Assembly (NCBI GenBank): GCA_005889445.1
Contig: VBGS01000045.1
Location: 1 to 32,070 of the forward strand
Length of the DNA stretch: 32,070 nt
Reading direction: 5' to 3'
From: Chloroflexota bacterium
GTDB taxonomy: Bacteria; Chloroflexota; Limnocylindria; P2-11E
In this document: positions 1 through 7,322 of the stretch, piece by piece
Layout of the letters: every line of letters starts with the position of its first letter
How positions within the stretch are numbered: position 1 is the stretch's first letter
Made by a program: the position numbers and the translations under genes
Notes under the pieces: model-generated
What the model was told of the DNA's origin: nothing
The model's input: the letters and a program-made list of their open reading frames with translations, nothing else
Database searches by the model: none

Positions 1-125
1 CACTCCTCGAGGAAGTTGCTGAACGGCACGCCGGGCAGGAGGACGAGGGTGGGTCCCGCGCCGACGACCGCATACGCGATCGTCACATCGTCAGTCGTCC
101 GCGCGTAGAAGACATGCGGTTCCAT
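1..125 (-). CDS. alpha/beta-hydrolase-fold protein, N-terminal part (runs off window)
   Basis: The minus strand reads from an ATG at 125 to the window edge, giving 41 codons that begin MEPHVFYARTTDDVTIAYAV and continue through a G-x-G-P stretch and a hydrophobic LVLLPG strand. This resembles the first strands of alpha/beta hydrolases, in particular the hydrolase modules found in front of adenylate-cyclase or LuxR-type regulators, which often start with a similar T-T-D-x-V-x-I-A-Y segment. The catalytic residues lie outside the window, so enzyme activity and any fused regulatory domain cannot be judged. The next gene lies divergently more than 200 bases away. Confidence 0.6.
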   Translation of the reverse strand, partial: MEPHVFYARTTDDVTIAYAVVGAGPTLVLLPGVPFSNFLEE

Positions 126-352
126 GCGACTTCCCCGCGACCGATCGTATCCCTAGAAATGGGCGTCCCGAACGCCCGAAAGCGCCCCGAGTTTTCTGAA
201 CTGACGGGCAGGCTGGCTGCGGCAGACGCAACTCCTCGATCTCGAGGAGGGATTCGCGCCTGAGGCCAGCGTCTCGCAGCGCGCGAGCGCGTTCCTCAGA
301 GAAGACACGGAACCGCGACGGCCCAGACGACGGCGCGCGCCATGCTGGCGGC

Positions 353-700
353 ATGTCGACGGCGCGGACCGTCTTCGAGGGCGGCGCGCAGGTCCGCCGG
401 CGGATCGGGCGCGCGCTCGTGCTCATTGCGGAGTTACCAGAGTTCGTCATGCCGCTCCAGCAGGCCGTGGCTCCGGCCGCGAGCGCGCCCGCGCCCGGAG
501 CCCCGTCATCCCGCGCAACCACGCGTCCGGCGCTCGTGATCCCGCCGCTGCCTTTCTTCCCGACGCCGACACCGGCCCCCGCCACGCCGGTTCCTACCGC
601 GTTGCCGACGACGCCCGCGCCGACGGCGAACCCTGGCGGTGGGCCAAACGCGACGTTCCCCGGTCGCACGCCCGACCGCACCCCGAGACCGACGCGCTAG
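353..700 (+). CDS. hypothetical proline/threonine-rich protein, 115 aa
   Basis: This frame starts at ATG 353 and its TAG stop abuts the TTG start of the downstream glycosyltransferase (TAGTTG at 698-703). The first 35 residues are basic and then mildly hydrophobic. The second half is a Pro/Thr/Ala-rich low-complexity tail of the type seen in secreted linkers. No domain is recognised and no strong ribosome binding site precedes it. Position directly in front of the transferase suggests cotranscription, but low-complexity GC-rich frames can be spurious, and the opposite strand is also open here. It is called real with modest confidence only. Confidence 0.4.
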   Translation: MSTARTVFEGGAQVRRRIGRALVLIAELPEFVMPLQQAVAPAASAPAPGAPSSRATTRPALVIPPLPFFPTPTPAPATPVPTALPTTPAPTANPGGGPNATFPGRTPDRTPRPTR

Positions 701-2659
701 TTGACGCGGCTCGTCTTCACAGCGCTCGCGCTCTTGGCGGTCGCAGTCGGGATTCTCGATCTGTCCGCACGCGGCGCGTTCGCCGCAGCGTCAGGGCCGG
801 TCGCTGTCGGCGGACAGGGCCCGCTGCTGCGCGTCACGCCCGCGGCGCAACGCGGTGCGGCCGGGCGGGGTCGCGTCGCGATCGTCGTCCGCGCCGCGCC
901 GCCCGAGGCACGGAAGATCGAGGCCGCGCTCCACGCTCAGGGCCGGGCTGGCATCACGGCCACCTTCGCGCTCACCGCACTCGACGTTCTCGCAGACCGT
1001 GATCTCGCTCTCTTCATCACCGGTCGCGGCCACGACCTCGCCTTCGCCGGCTACACCGACGTGGATACGACCCGTCTTCCGGAGCCGATCTGGACCGCGG
1101 AGACGGCGGTGGGTCAACGTTTGGTCGAGAGCGCGGCCGCCCGCGAGATCCGCGTCTACGCCCCGACGGCCGGCAGGGACTTGAACGCGTCCGGGCTCGA
1201 GACTGCGCGCCGGGCCGAACGAAGCGGGCTGGTGCCCGTCCTTCCCGCGCCGGCGCCCGCGACGCGCGAGGACCTGGACGGCCTCGTGCTCGTGCGCGAC
1301 TCGCGTGAGGTCGAGGCACTGTTCACCGCTCTCGCGGCGGCGCGCGCCAACGGCGTGAGTGTCGTGTCCGCCGCCACCCTCGCGGGTATCGCGCCGGCCC
1401 CGTTGCCGATTCCCGCGCGCCTCGCCGGGGCCGCCGCGTTCGCGGGCTTCGACCTGTGGCGCGCGCTCGCCGATGTGGTCGTCGCGCTCGCTGGGCTCGC
1501 GACGCTTCTCATGCTCGTGCGGCTCGTGGTCGTCGCGATCCTCGCGACGGTGCAAGCGCGCCGCCGCGTCACGTCGGCGGGGACGGTCCCGACCGTCGCC
1601 GTCCTCGTCGCCGCGTACAACGAGGAGGTCGGCATCGGCTCGTGCGTGCGCTCGATCCTCACGAGCGACCTCCTCGCGCTCCAGGTCGTCGTGGTCGACG
1701 ACGGATCGACTGACGGGACCGCGACGGCGGCTGCGCAGGCCGGCGCGAACGACCCACGCTTCCGCGTCATCCGCCAGCGGAACGCCGGCAAGGCGAGCGC
1801 GCTCAACACCGCGCTCGCCGCAGTCGACGCGCCGGTCGTCGTCGTGATGGACGCCGACTCGATCCTCGAGCGCGAGGCGCTGCGACGCCTGGTGACGCCC
1901 TTCGTCGATCCGTCGGTCGGGGCTGTCGCGGGCAACGTGAAGGTCGGGAACCGCACCGGCTGGCTCGGTGTGCTCCAGCACGTCGAGTACGTCACGGGCA
2001 TCAACCTCGATCGACGCTTCTTCGATCTCGTGAATGCGGTGAGCGTCGTTCCGGGCGCGCTCGGCGCTTTCCGTCGCGATCTCGTCGTCCACGTGGGCGG
2101 TTTCCCGCGCGACACGCTGGCCGAGGACGCGGATCTCACCGTCTCGATCGGCAAGCTGGGCTATCGCGTTCGCACGGTCGCGGACGCGCGGGCGTGGACG
2201 GAGGTCCCGGCGACCTGGCGTGCGCTCTGGAAGCAGCGTTACCGCTGGTCGTACGGCACGCTCCAGGTCCTCTGGAAGCACCGCGACGCGCCGTTCCGCT
2301 GGCGCGCCACGAACGTCGGCCGCCTCGGCGTCCCGTACCTCATCGTCTTCGCGTACCTCTTCCCGCTGCTCGGGCCGGCCGTGGATGCCGTGTTCCTCTA
2401 CGGGCTTCTCGTTGGACCGCAGGTCGGGTATCTCTACACGTTCGGTCTCTTCACTGCGCTTCAGTTCTTCGCCGCGGCCCTCGCGCTGCGCCTCGATGGC
2501 GAGCCGTCCTGGCACGCGTTGGCCGTTTTCGGCTACCAGCTCGGCTACCGTCAGATGCTCTCGGCTGTCGTCGCGAGATCCCTGTGGGCCGCGTTCTCGG
2601 GTCTTCCCGTCGGTTGGGGCAAGCTCGTGCGCCGGGGCTTCGCGCCGCGTCTGGGGTGA
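701..2659 (+). CDS. membrane glycosyltransferase family 2 with degenerate polysaccharide-deacetylase-like N-terminus
   Basis: A 652-residue protein starting at TTG 701. Residues 1-30 look like a signal or anchor segment. About residues 55-225 have the layout of a NodB polysaccharide deacetylase (an ITATF strand, then GHDLAFAGYTDVDTTRLP resembling the family's GHEIGNHTYTHPDLTRL), but the catalytic Asp and the His pair are absent, so this half is probably a pseudoenzyme. A hydrophobic stretch (about 245-285) leads into a GT-A domain with DDGSTD at 333-338, DAD at 384-386, EDAD at 475-478 and QRYRW at 512-516. This is the motif set of processive inverting enzymes such as cellulose, hyaluronan and poly-GlcNAc synthases. 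Further membrane helices follow. It probably makes or exports a beta-linked polysaccharide; the sugar cannot be told from sequence. Confidence 0.85.
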   Translation: MTRLVFTALALLAVAVGILDLSARGAFAAASGPVAVGGQGPLLRVTPAAQRGAAGRGRVAIVVRAAPPEARKIEAALHAQGRAGITATFALTALDVLADRDLALFITGRGHDLAFAGYTDVDTTRLPEPIWTAETAVGQRLVESAAAREIRVYAPTAGRDLNASGLETARRAERSGLVPVLPAPAPATREDLDGLVLVRDSREVEALFTALAAARANGVSVVSAATLAGIAPAPLPIPARLAGAAAFAGFDLWRALADVVVALAGLATLLMLVRLVVVAILATVQARRRVTSAGTVPTVAVLVAAYNEEVGIGSCVRSILTSDLLALQVVVVDDGSTDGTATAAAQAGANDPRFRVIRQRNAGKASALNTALAAVDAPVVVVMDADSILEREALRRLVTPFVDPSVGAVAGNVKVGNRTGWLGVLQHVEYVTGINLDRRFFDLVNAVSVVPGALGAFRRDLVVHVGGFPRDTLAEDADLTVSIGKLGYRVRTVADARAWTEVPATWRALWKQRYRWSYGTLQVLWKHRDAPFRWRATNVGRLGVPYLIVFAYLFPLLGPAVDAVFLYGLLVGPQVGYLYTFGLFTALQFFAAALALRLDGEPSWHALAVFGYQLGYRQMLSAVVARSLWAAFSGLPVGWGKLVRRGFAPRLG

Positions 2660-2749
2660 GCGGAGAGCCTCGATGCCGAAGATCACCCCGTCATTTTCGC
2701 TACTGTTTGCCCGTGACCTGGCCAATATTCCCTGTCGTCAATCGCACTT

Positions 2750-2783
2750 GTGAGGTCAGGGGTTCTGCACCCCTCAGCTTCAC
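2750..2783 (+). other. imperfect hairpin downstream of the glycosyltransferase gene
   Basis: AGGGGT (2758-2763) pairs with ACCCCT (2769-2774) around a 5-base loop. An outer helix, GTGAGG against CTTCAC with one G-T pair, extends it after a small internal loop. No U-run follows on the plus strand, so it is not a clear intrinsic terminator. It could be a processed 3' end or the leader of the next small ORF. The inner arm superficially resembles a tRNA T-arm, but no anticodon arm or acceptor stem goes with it. Confidence 0.35.
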
Positions 2784-2809
2784 CGACAAGCGCGGGCGCT
2801 GACCGGGCG

Positions 2810-2914
2810 ATGGATCCGGAGCGGCAGGCCAACATCGCGTTTCTGCTCATCTTCCTCGGCATCATTGCCGTGGGCGGCCTCACCATCTGGCTCTTCTATG
2901 GAGCCTCCTTCTAA
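2810..2914 (+). CDS. small single-pass membrane peptide, 34 aa
   Basis: An ORF from ATG 2810 to TAA 2912-2914 encodes a short polar N-terminus (MDPERQAN) followed by about 24 consecutive hydrophobic residues ending in WLFYGASF. This is a single transmembrane helix with almost nothing on either side. No family is recognised. Such peptides are often subunits or regulators of larger membrane complexes, but no partner is evident: the neighbours are a polysaccharide synthase upstream and an aldehyde dehydrogenase 40 bases downstream. No good ribosome binding site is visible, which limits confidence. Confidence 0.5.
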   Translation: MDPERQANIAFLLIFLGIIAVGGLTIWLFYGASF

Positions 2915-2953
2915 CGCCCGTACCATCCCTTTAGCAGAGGGGGGACGACCGGT

Positions 2954-4462
2954 ATGCCAGCGCTAGCGCTCCGCAACTACATCGACGGCCGCTGGATCGA
3001 CGCGGCCGGCGGCGAGACGTTCGAGGACATCGACCCCGCGACGGGCGAGCTCATCGCGACGGTCGCGAAATCGCAGCCCGCGGATGTTGATCGCGCAATC
3101 GAGTCGGCCAAGCGGGCGCTCGATTCCTGGCGCCTCTTCCCCGCCCCGAAGCGCGGGGAGATCCTGTATCGCGCTGGCGAGCTGATGCTCCGCCGCAAGG
3201 AAGACCTCGCGCGCGAGATGACGCGCGAGATGGGCAAGGTGCTCCCCGAGGCGCGAGGCGACGTCCAAGAGGGCATCGACATGACCTACTACATGGCCGG
3301 GGAAGGCCGCCGGCAGTTCGGTGACGTCGTGCCGGCTGAGCTCCCGAACAAGTGGGCGATGAGCATGCGCAGCCCGGTCGGCGTCGTCGCCGCGATCACG
3401 CCATGGAACTTCCCGCTCGCGATCCCGACCTGGAAGATCATGCCCGCACTGATCCTCGGGAACGCCGTCGTGTTCAAGCCCGCGTCGTATACCCCGCTGC
3501 TCGCGGTCCGCCTGGTGGAGATCCTCGAGGAAGCCGGCCTTCCCAAAGGCGTGATCAATCTGATCCTGGGTCCCGGCGGCGAGCTCGGCGACCACCTGGT
3601 GTCGCACCCAGGCATCGATCTCATTTCGTTCACCGGCTCATCGGACACGGGCGCGCACATCAGCGAGATCGGCGGGCGGCTTCTGAGGCGCGTCTCGACG
3701 GAGCTCGGGGGCAAGAACGCGATCGTCGTGCTGGACGACGCGGATATCGATCTGTCGCTCGATGGGATCGTCTGGTCGGCCTTCGGAACATCGGGCCAGC
3801 GCTGCACCGCCGCGTCGCGCGTGATCGCGCACACCGGCGTCGCGCAGGCATTGATCGACAAGCTCGTCGGGCGCGCAAAGAAGCTGCGCCTCGGGAGCGG
3901 CCTCGATCCGTCGACCGACGTCGGCCCGGTCGTGGCCGCCTCGCAGCTCGAGCGCGTGCACTCCTTCATCCCCGTCGCGGAGAAGGAGGGCGCGACCGTC
4001 GCGGCAGGGGGCCACGTCGCGACCGAGGGCGCGCTCGCGAAAGGGTTCTTTCACGAGCCGACGGTGCTCGTCGACGTGAAGCCGAACATGCGGGTCGCCC
4101 AGGAGGAGATCTTCGGGCCGGTGACCGCCGTCATCGAGGTGAGCGGCATCGATGAGGCGATCAAGGTCTTGAACTCGACGAAATACGGGCTGTCGTGCTC
4201 GGTCTACACGCGCAACGTGAACAACGCGTTCCGCTTCATGCGCGATGCCGACACGGGCCTCGTGTACGTCAATGCCGGTACGATCGGCGCCGAGATCCAG
4301 CTCCCGTTCGGCGGCACGAAGGCCACGGGCAACGGCCACCGCGAGGCGGGACGCGCGGCGCTCGACGTCTACTCGGAGTGGAAGGCGATCTACGTCGACT
4401 ACTCGGGAAAGCTCCAGCGCGCGCAGATGGACACGGCGGAGACGGCCAAGATCGCGCCCTGA
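2954..4462 (+). CDS. NAD(P)-dependent aldehyde dehydrogenase
   Basis: A 502-residue member of the aldehyde dehydrogenase superfamily, close to the usual 480-510 length. It oxidises an aldehyde to the acid with NAD(P)+. Visible motifs are the N-F-P-L-A-I-P cofactor loop, FTGSSDTG of the Rossmann domain, the general base Glu250 in ELGGKN, the nucleophile Cys284 in GQRCTA, and QEEIFGPV. The C-terminal FGGTKATGNGHREAG suggests a semialdehyde-oxidising branch such as succinate- or alpha-ketoglutarate-semialdehyde dehydrogenase, but the substrate cannot be assigned. A purine-rich GAGGGGGGA run lies ahead of the ATG. It appears to be a single-gene unit, convergent with the histidine kinase 18 bases downstream. 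Confidence 0.9.
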   Translation: MPALALRNYIDGRWIDAAGGETFEDIDPATGELIATVAKSQPADVDRAIESAKRALDSWRLFPAPKRGEILYRAGELMLRRKEDLAREMTREMGKVLPEARGDVQEGIDMTYYMAGEGRRQFGDVVPAELPNKWAMSMRSPVGVVAAITPWNFPLAIPTWKIMPALILGNAVVFKPASYTPLLAVRLVEILEEAGLPKGVINLILGPGGELGDHLVSHPGIDLISFTGSSDTGAHISEIGGRLLRRVSTELGGKNAIVVLDDADIDLSLDGIVWSAFGTSGQRCTAASRVIAHTGVAQALIDKLVGRAKKLRLGSGLDPSTDVGPVVAASQLERVHSFIPVAEKEGATVAAGGHVATEGALAKGFFHEPTVLVDVKPNMRVAQEEIFGPVTAVIEVSGIDEAIKVLNSTKYGLSCSVYTRNVNNAFRFMRDADTGLVYVNAGTIGAEIQLPFGGTKATGNGHREAGRAALDVYSEWKAIYVDYSGKLQRAQMDTAETAKIAP

Positions 4463-4480
4463 TCGCCGCGCCTGACGGCG

Positions 4481-5590
4481 CTAGGACTCGCGCTCTGCCG
4501 GGACCGTGAAAGCGATCTCGGTCCCGCGGCCAGGCTCGCTCTTCGCGGTGATCGTCCCCCCGTGCGCGACGACGAGCTGCCTTGCGATCGCAAGCCCGAG
4601 ACCCGCCCCGTGCGACTCCGGCGACTTGTAGAACCGGTCGAAGATGTGGCCGAGAGCGTCGGCGGAGATGCCCGCCCCGGTGTCGGTCACCGTCACGACG
4701 ACGGAGTCGGCCTCCCGCGACACGCCGACCCGGACGCTGCCCCCGGGTGGCGTGTAGCGAATCGCGTTTCCCACCAGGTTCGTCAGGACCTCGCGCAACC
4801 GCACCGGATCGGCGTCGACCGTGCCAAGCCCAGAGGGCACGCTGGTCTCGACGCTCACGCCCGCGTCCTTCGCCGCGGTGCCGAACGAGTCGGCGGTATC
4901 GCGCGCGATCGCCGCCACGTCCGTGGGCTCACGGTGGAGCGCGAGCGACCCCGCCTCGGCGAGCGAAAGCGTCGTGAGGTCTTCGACAAGACGCGAGAGG
5001 ATCCTGGTCTCATCGAGGATCGCCCGAAGATGGTCTTCGTCGGCTTGGTGGACCCCGTCGAGGAGCGCCTCGAGATTCCCCTGCACGACGCTGAGCGGCG
5101 TGCGCAGCTCGTGGCTGACGTCGGCGAGCAGCCTTCGTCGTTGCTGCTCGCTCGCCTCGAGCCGTGCGCTCATCGTATTGAACGCCCGCGCCAGCACGCG
5201 GACCTCACGCGAACCGCGCTCCGTGACTCGCGTGCTGAGGTCACCTTCAGCGATGCGACCGGCAGCCTCGATGACGTCGCCGAGCTGCCGCGCGTACCGG
5301 CGCCAGCCGCGGCCGAACCCGAAGAGCAACACGAACCCGCCGAGAAGGACGATCGCCATCCCGAGCTCGGTACCCGCGCCGGCCACCTGCAGGACGCGCA
5401 GCACCACGCCGATCGCGGCCGAGAGCAGCAGGAAGAAGAGGAAAAAGCCGACCACCGCGAAGAGGACCATCCGGCGCATGAAGCGGCCGCGCACCGCGCG
5501 CCACTCGCCGCCCTGCGGGGGGAACGGCTCGCTCTCCGGCCACCACCGGGGCCGCTCGGTCGGCGGGCCCCACCGCCGGCGGTCGGGCAT
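4481..5590 (-). CDS. sensor histidine kinase (HAMP-HisKA-HATPase)
   Basis: A 369-residue two-component sensor. Two hydrophobic segments (about 40-65 and 75-95) flank a very short external loop, so it probably senses through the membrane or a partner rather than a large periplasmic domain. A HAMP linker follows, then the dimerisation helix with phospho-accepting His160 in DVSHELRTPL. The ATPase domain shows N-box (NLVGNAIRYTPPGG), G1 (DTGAGI), F-box (IFDRFYKS) and G2 (GAGLGLAI) motifs. Its ATG overlaps the regulator's stop as TAATG at 5592-5588, so the pair is translationally coupled. The external loop is too small to suggest a ligand. Confidence 0.93.
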   Translation of the reverse strand: MPDRRRWGPPTERPRWWPESEPFPPQGGEWRAVRGRFMRRMVLFAVVGFFLFFLLLSAAIGVVLRVLQVAGAGTELGMAIVLLGGFVLLFGFGRGWRRYARQLGDVIEAAGRIAEGDLSTRVTERGSREVRVLARAFNTMSARLEASEQQRRRLLADVSHELRTPLSVVQGNLEALLDGVHQADEDHLRAILDETRILSRLVEDLTTLSLAEAGSLALHREPTDVAAIARDTADSFGTAAKDAGVSVETSVPSGLGTVDADPVRLREVLTNLVGNAIRYTPPGGSVRVGVSREADSVVVTVTDTGAGISADALGHIFDRFYKSPESHGAGLGLAIARQLVVAHGGTITAKSEPGRGTEIAFTVPAERES

Positions 5591-6276
5591 TACCCGTCGC
5601 TCTCGGCGAAGCGATAGCCGACGCCGTACACGGTGAGCACGTAACGCGGCGTGGCCGGCTCGGGCTCGAGCTTGCGACGGATGTTCTTGATGTGCGCGTC
5701 GATCGCCCGCTCATACGACTCGAAGGCGACACCGTGCACGGCGTCGAGCAGCTGAGCGCGGGTAAAGACTCGTCCCGGCTCGCGGGCGAGCGTCGCGAGA
5801 AGCTCGAACTCGGTCGGAGTGAGCTCGACGACCCGCCCATCCACGGTCACGCGCATGCGCGGGAGGTCAAGGACCACGTCGCCTGCGCGAACGATGTTCG
5901 TGGACTGCTGGGGTCGCTCGGTGCGACGCAGCACGGCGCGCACCCGGGCCACGAGCTCCTTCGGGCTGAACGGCTTGGTGACGTAGTCGTCGGCCCCGAT
6001 CTCCAGGCCGACGAGCTTGTCGGACTCGTCGCTGCGGCCGGTGAGCATGACGATCGGAACGCTGGATTCGCCGCGGAGCGTACGCGCCACGTCGAGGCCG
6101 TCGATCTCCGGCAGACCCAGATCGAGAACGATCAGATCAGGTCGCTCGCCGCGCGCGGCGGCGAGGGCGGATCTTCCGTCGTGCGCGATGCGGACGGAGA
6201 AGCCGGCGTGCTCGAGATAGTCCCGCGCGAGCGCGACGATCTTCGGCTCGTCGTCGACGACCAGGATGCGCTTCAC
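5590..6276 (-). CDS. OmpR/PhoB-family response regulator
   Basis: A 228-residue regulator with an N-terminal receiver domain (acidic pair D8-D9, phospho-acceptor Asp52 in VLDLGLPE, the LTG threonine and the KPF lysine). It is followed by a C-terminal winged helix containing the usual VELTPTEFELLATLA segment, the recognition helix region and the YRF hairpin. It is encoded immediately before its kinase and after a small membrane protein gene on the same strand. Direct 11-bp-spaced GTGAA repeats at 6741-6756 upstream of that small gene are a plausible self-binding site. Target genes beyond this operon are not evident. Confidence 0.95.
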   Translation of the reverse strand: MKRILVVDDEPKIVALARDYLEHAGFSVRIAHDGRSALAAARGERPDLIVLDLGLPEIDGLDVARTLRGESSVPIVMLTGRSDESDKLVGLEIGADDYVTKPFSPKELVARVRAVLRRTERPQQSTNIVRAGDVVLDLPRMRVTVDGRVVELTPTEFELLATLAREPGRVFTRAQLLDAVHGVAFESYERAIDAHIKNIRRKLEPEPATPRYVLTVYGVGYRFAESDG

Positions 6277-6346
6277 GGCGGGAATCCTGCACCGGACGAC
6301 AAGGACGCCGGCATGGTGTCCGGCGTCCTCAGCGCGCGCGGAGGGG

Positions 6347-6700
6347 TCAGCGCCCGGTTGGCGGAGGGGTCGTTCCGCTGTCGCCGCCCTGTGGCCGCTC
6401 GTGCAATTCGCGGTGCAGCTCCTCGAGCCGCTCGCGGCCGCCGTAGCGGGTTCCGTACCGTCCCCCCCAGCCCCAGAACGCGCTGCGAAGCAGACCGAAG
6501 ATGAGGAAGATGAAGAGGATCGGGAACAGGAACCCGAAGAACCCGAAGCCGCCGTAGAACGGGTGGTAGTAGTACGGGGCCACGGGCGCCGCGCCCGTCC
6601 CGGTCGTCGCGATGCCCTGTGACAGCCCGAGCTGATATGCCCCGACTCCGACGATCGCGGCGATCAGCAGCGCGAAGATGAGTGCGACAAGACCTTTCAT
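6347..6700 (-). CDS. small membrane protein at head of the two-component operon
   Basis: The start at ATG 6700 is chosen because AAAGGAG lies 6-7 bases upstream on the minus strand; the frame stays open further upstream but with no comparable site. The 117-residue product has an N-terminal signal-like helix (MKGLVALIFALLIAAIVGVG). A Tyr/Phe/Gly-rich stretch follows, then a second strongly hydrophobic helix of about 20 residues, and then a polar, charged tail with RERLEELHRELHERP, which probably forms a short amphipathic helix. No domain name can be given. Its place 70 bases ahead of the regulator and kinase suggests a signalling accessory or a target of the system. Confidence 0.75.
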   Translation of the reverse strand: MKGLVALIFALLIAAIVGVGAYQLGLSQGIATTGTGAAPVAPYYYHPFYGGFGFFGFLFPILFIFLIFGLLRSAFWGWGGRYGTRYGGRERLEELHRELHERPQGGDSGTTPPPTGR

Positions 6701-6740
6701 GTGTGACTCCTTTCGTCTAGACGGAGCCTCGCCTCTCGTC

Positions 6741-6756
6741 GTGAAGCGGTTGTGAA
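6741..6756 (-). promoter_or_regulatory. putative response-regulator operator (direct repeat, 11-bp period)
   Basis: On the minus strand TTCAC occurs twice, at 6756-6752 and 6745-6741, with starts 11 bases apart, as in PhoB/OmpR-type boxes. It lies about 40 bases upstream of the small membrane protein's start. A weak -10-like TAGACG sits between. Binding by the neighbouring regulator is an inference. Confidence 0.35.
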
Positions 6757-6770
6757 TGCTCATGGGAGGT

Positions 6771-7322
6771 CTAGCGCAGGACGGAATCGAGCCAGCGGGC
6801 CGCGGCCGCGACGGCCTCGGTCTCGTGACGGCCGAATTCGTGGCCGGCATCGGCGATGGTCACGAGATCGATCCGTGGGTTGCGGCCGGCGATGCGCTCG
6901 AGGACCGCGATCGGACCAAGCTCGTCGTGCTGTCCCTGCACCACAAGCGTCGGGCAGCCCATCGCCTCGAGCGCGGCCTCGTCCTCGGGCCGCGGACGCC
7001 CCGGCGGGGCGATCGGATGTCCCAGGATCGCGAGCGCGTCGGGCGTCTCGTCCCGCGCGAGGAAGACGCACATGCGGCCGCCGAACGAGCGACCCACGAG
7101 CGCGATCCGTTCGTTGCCTTCCGCGCGAAGCGCCTCGCGAGCGACCCGAAGGTCGGCGAGCTCTCGCTCATACCGCGGGCTGGGTCGCGAGCCGCGAGTC
7201 GAGAACGTCACCGCGCGGCTCACGATCCCGCACTCGGCGAGCGCGGTCGCGAGCTTTCGAAGGATCGGCTGCCGCTCCGTTCCGCCGTAGCCCGGCGCGA
7301 GCACGGCGGCGCGGCCGCTCAC
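6771..7322 (-). CDS. small alpha/beta hydrolase (KANL3/Tex30 or dienelactone-hydrolase-like)
   Basis: A 183-residue protein starting at GTG 7322-7320, which overlaps the ligD stop as GTGA. This start places the first beta strand (AAVLAPGYGG) at the N-terminus, as expected for the family. The nucleophile elbow GRSFGG carries Ser79. A later LVVQGQHDELG segment supplies the Asp, and AGHEFG supplies the His. This compact fold without a lid matches the KANL3/Tex30-like group of predicted hydrolases. The substrate is unknown. The 4-base overlap means it is translated together with LigD, but no functional link to DNA repair is established. Confidence 0.8.
   Translation of the reverse strand: MSGRAAVLAPGYGGTERQPILRKLATALAECGIVSRAVTFSTRGSRPSPRYERELADLRVAREALRAEGNERIALVGRSFGGRMCVFLARDETPDALAILGHPIAPPGRPRPEDEAALEAMGCPTLVVQGQHDELGPIAVLERIAGRNPRIDLVTIADAGHEFGRHETEAVAAAARWLDSVLR

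Noticed and set aside
91..681. Long minus-strand frame rich in Gly/Ala/Val opposite the proline-rich ORF
   Set aside because: It reads as the mirror of a GC-rich coding frame, has no family features, and overlaps the start of the hydrolase-like gene.
791..2725. 644-codon minus-strand frame opposite the glycosyltransferase
   Set aside because: Its composition is dominated by Arg, Asp and Glu, typical of an antisense shadow; the plus frame carries all the family motifs.
2740..2790. Possible tRNA in the gap after the glycosyltransferase
   Set aside because: Only a T-arm-like hairpin is present; no acceptor, D or anticodon arms, and the loop lacks the invariant A58 pattern.
2683..2886. 67-codon minus-strand ORF in the gap before the aldehyde dehydrogenase
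   Set aside because: No ribosome binding site or recognisable feature, and it overlaps the better-supported 34-residue membrane peptide on the other strand.
4468..4481. Short GCGCC/GGCGC hairpin between the aldehyde dehydrogenase and the kinase
   Set aside because: A five-pair stem with no U-run in such GC-rich DNA is not enough to call a terminator.
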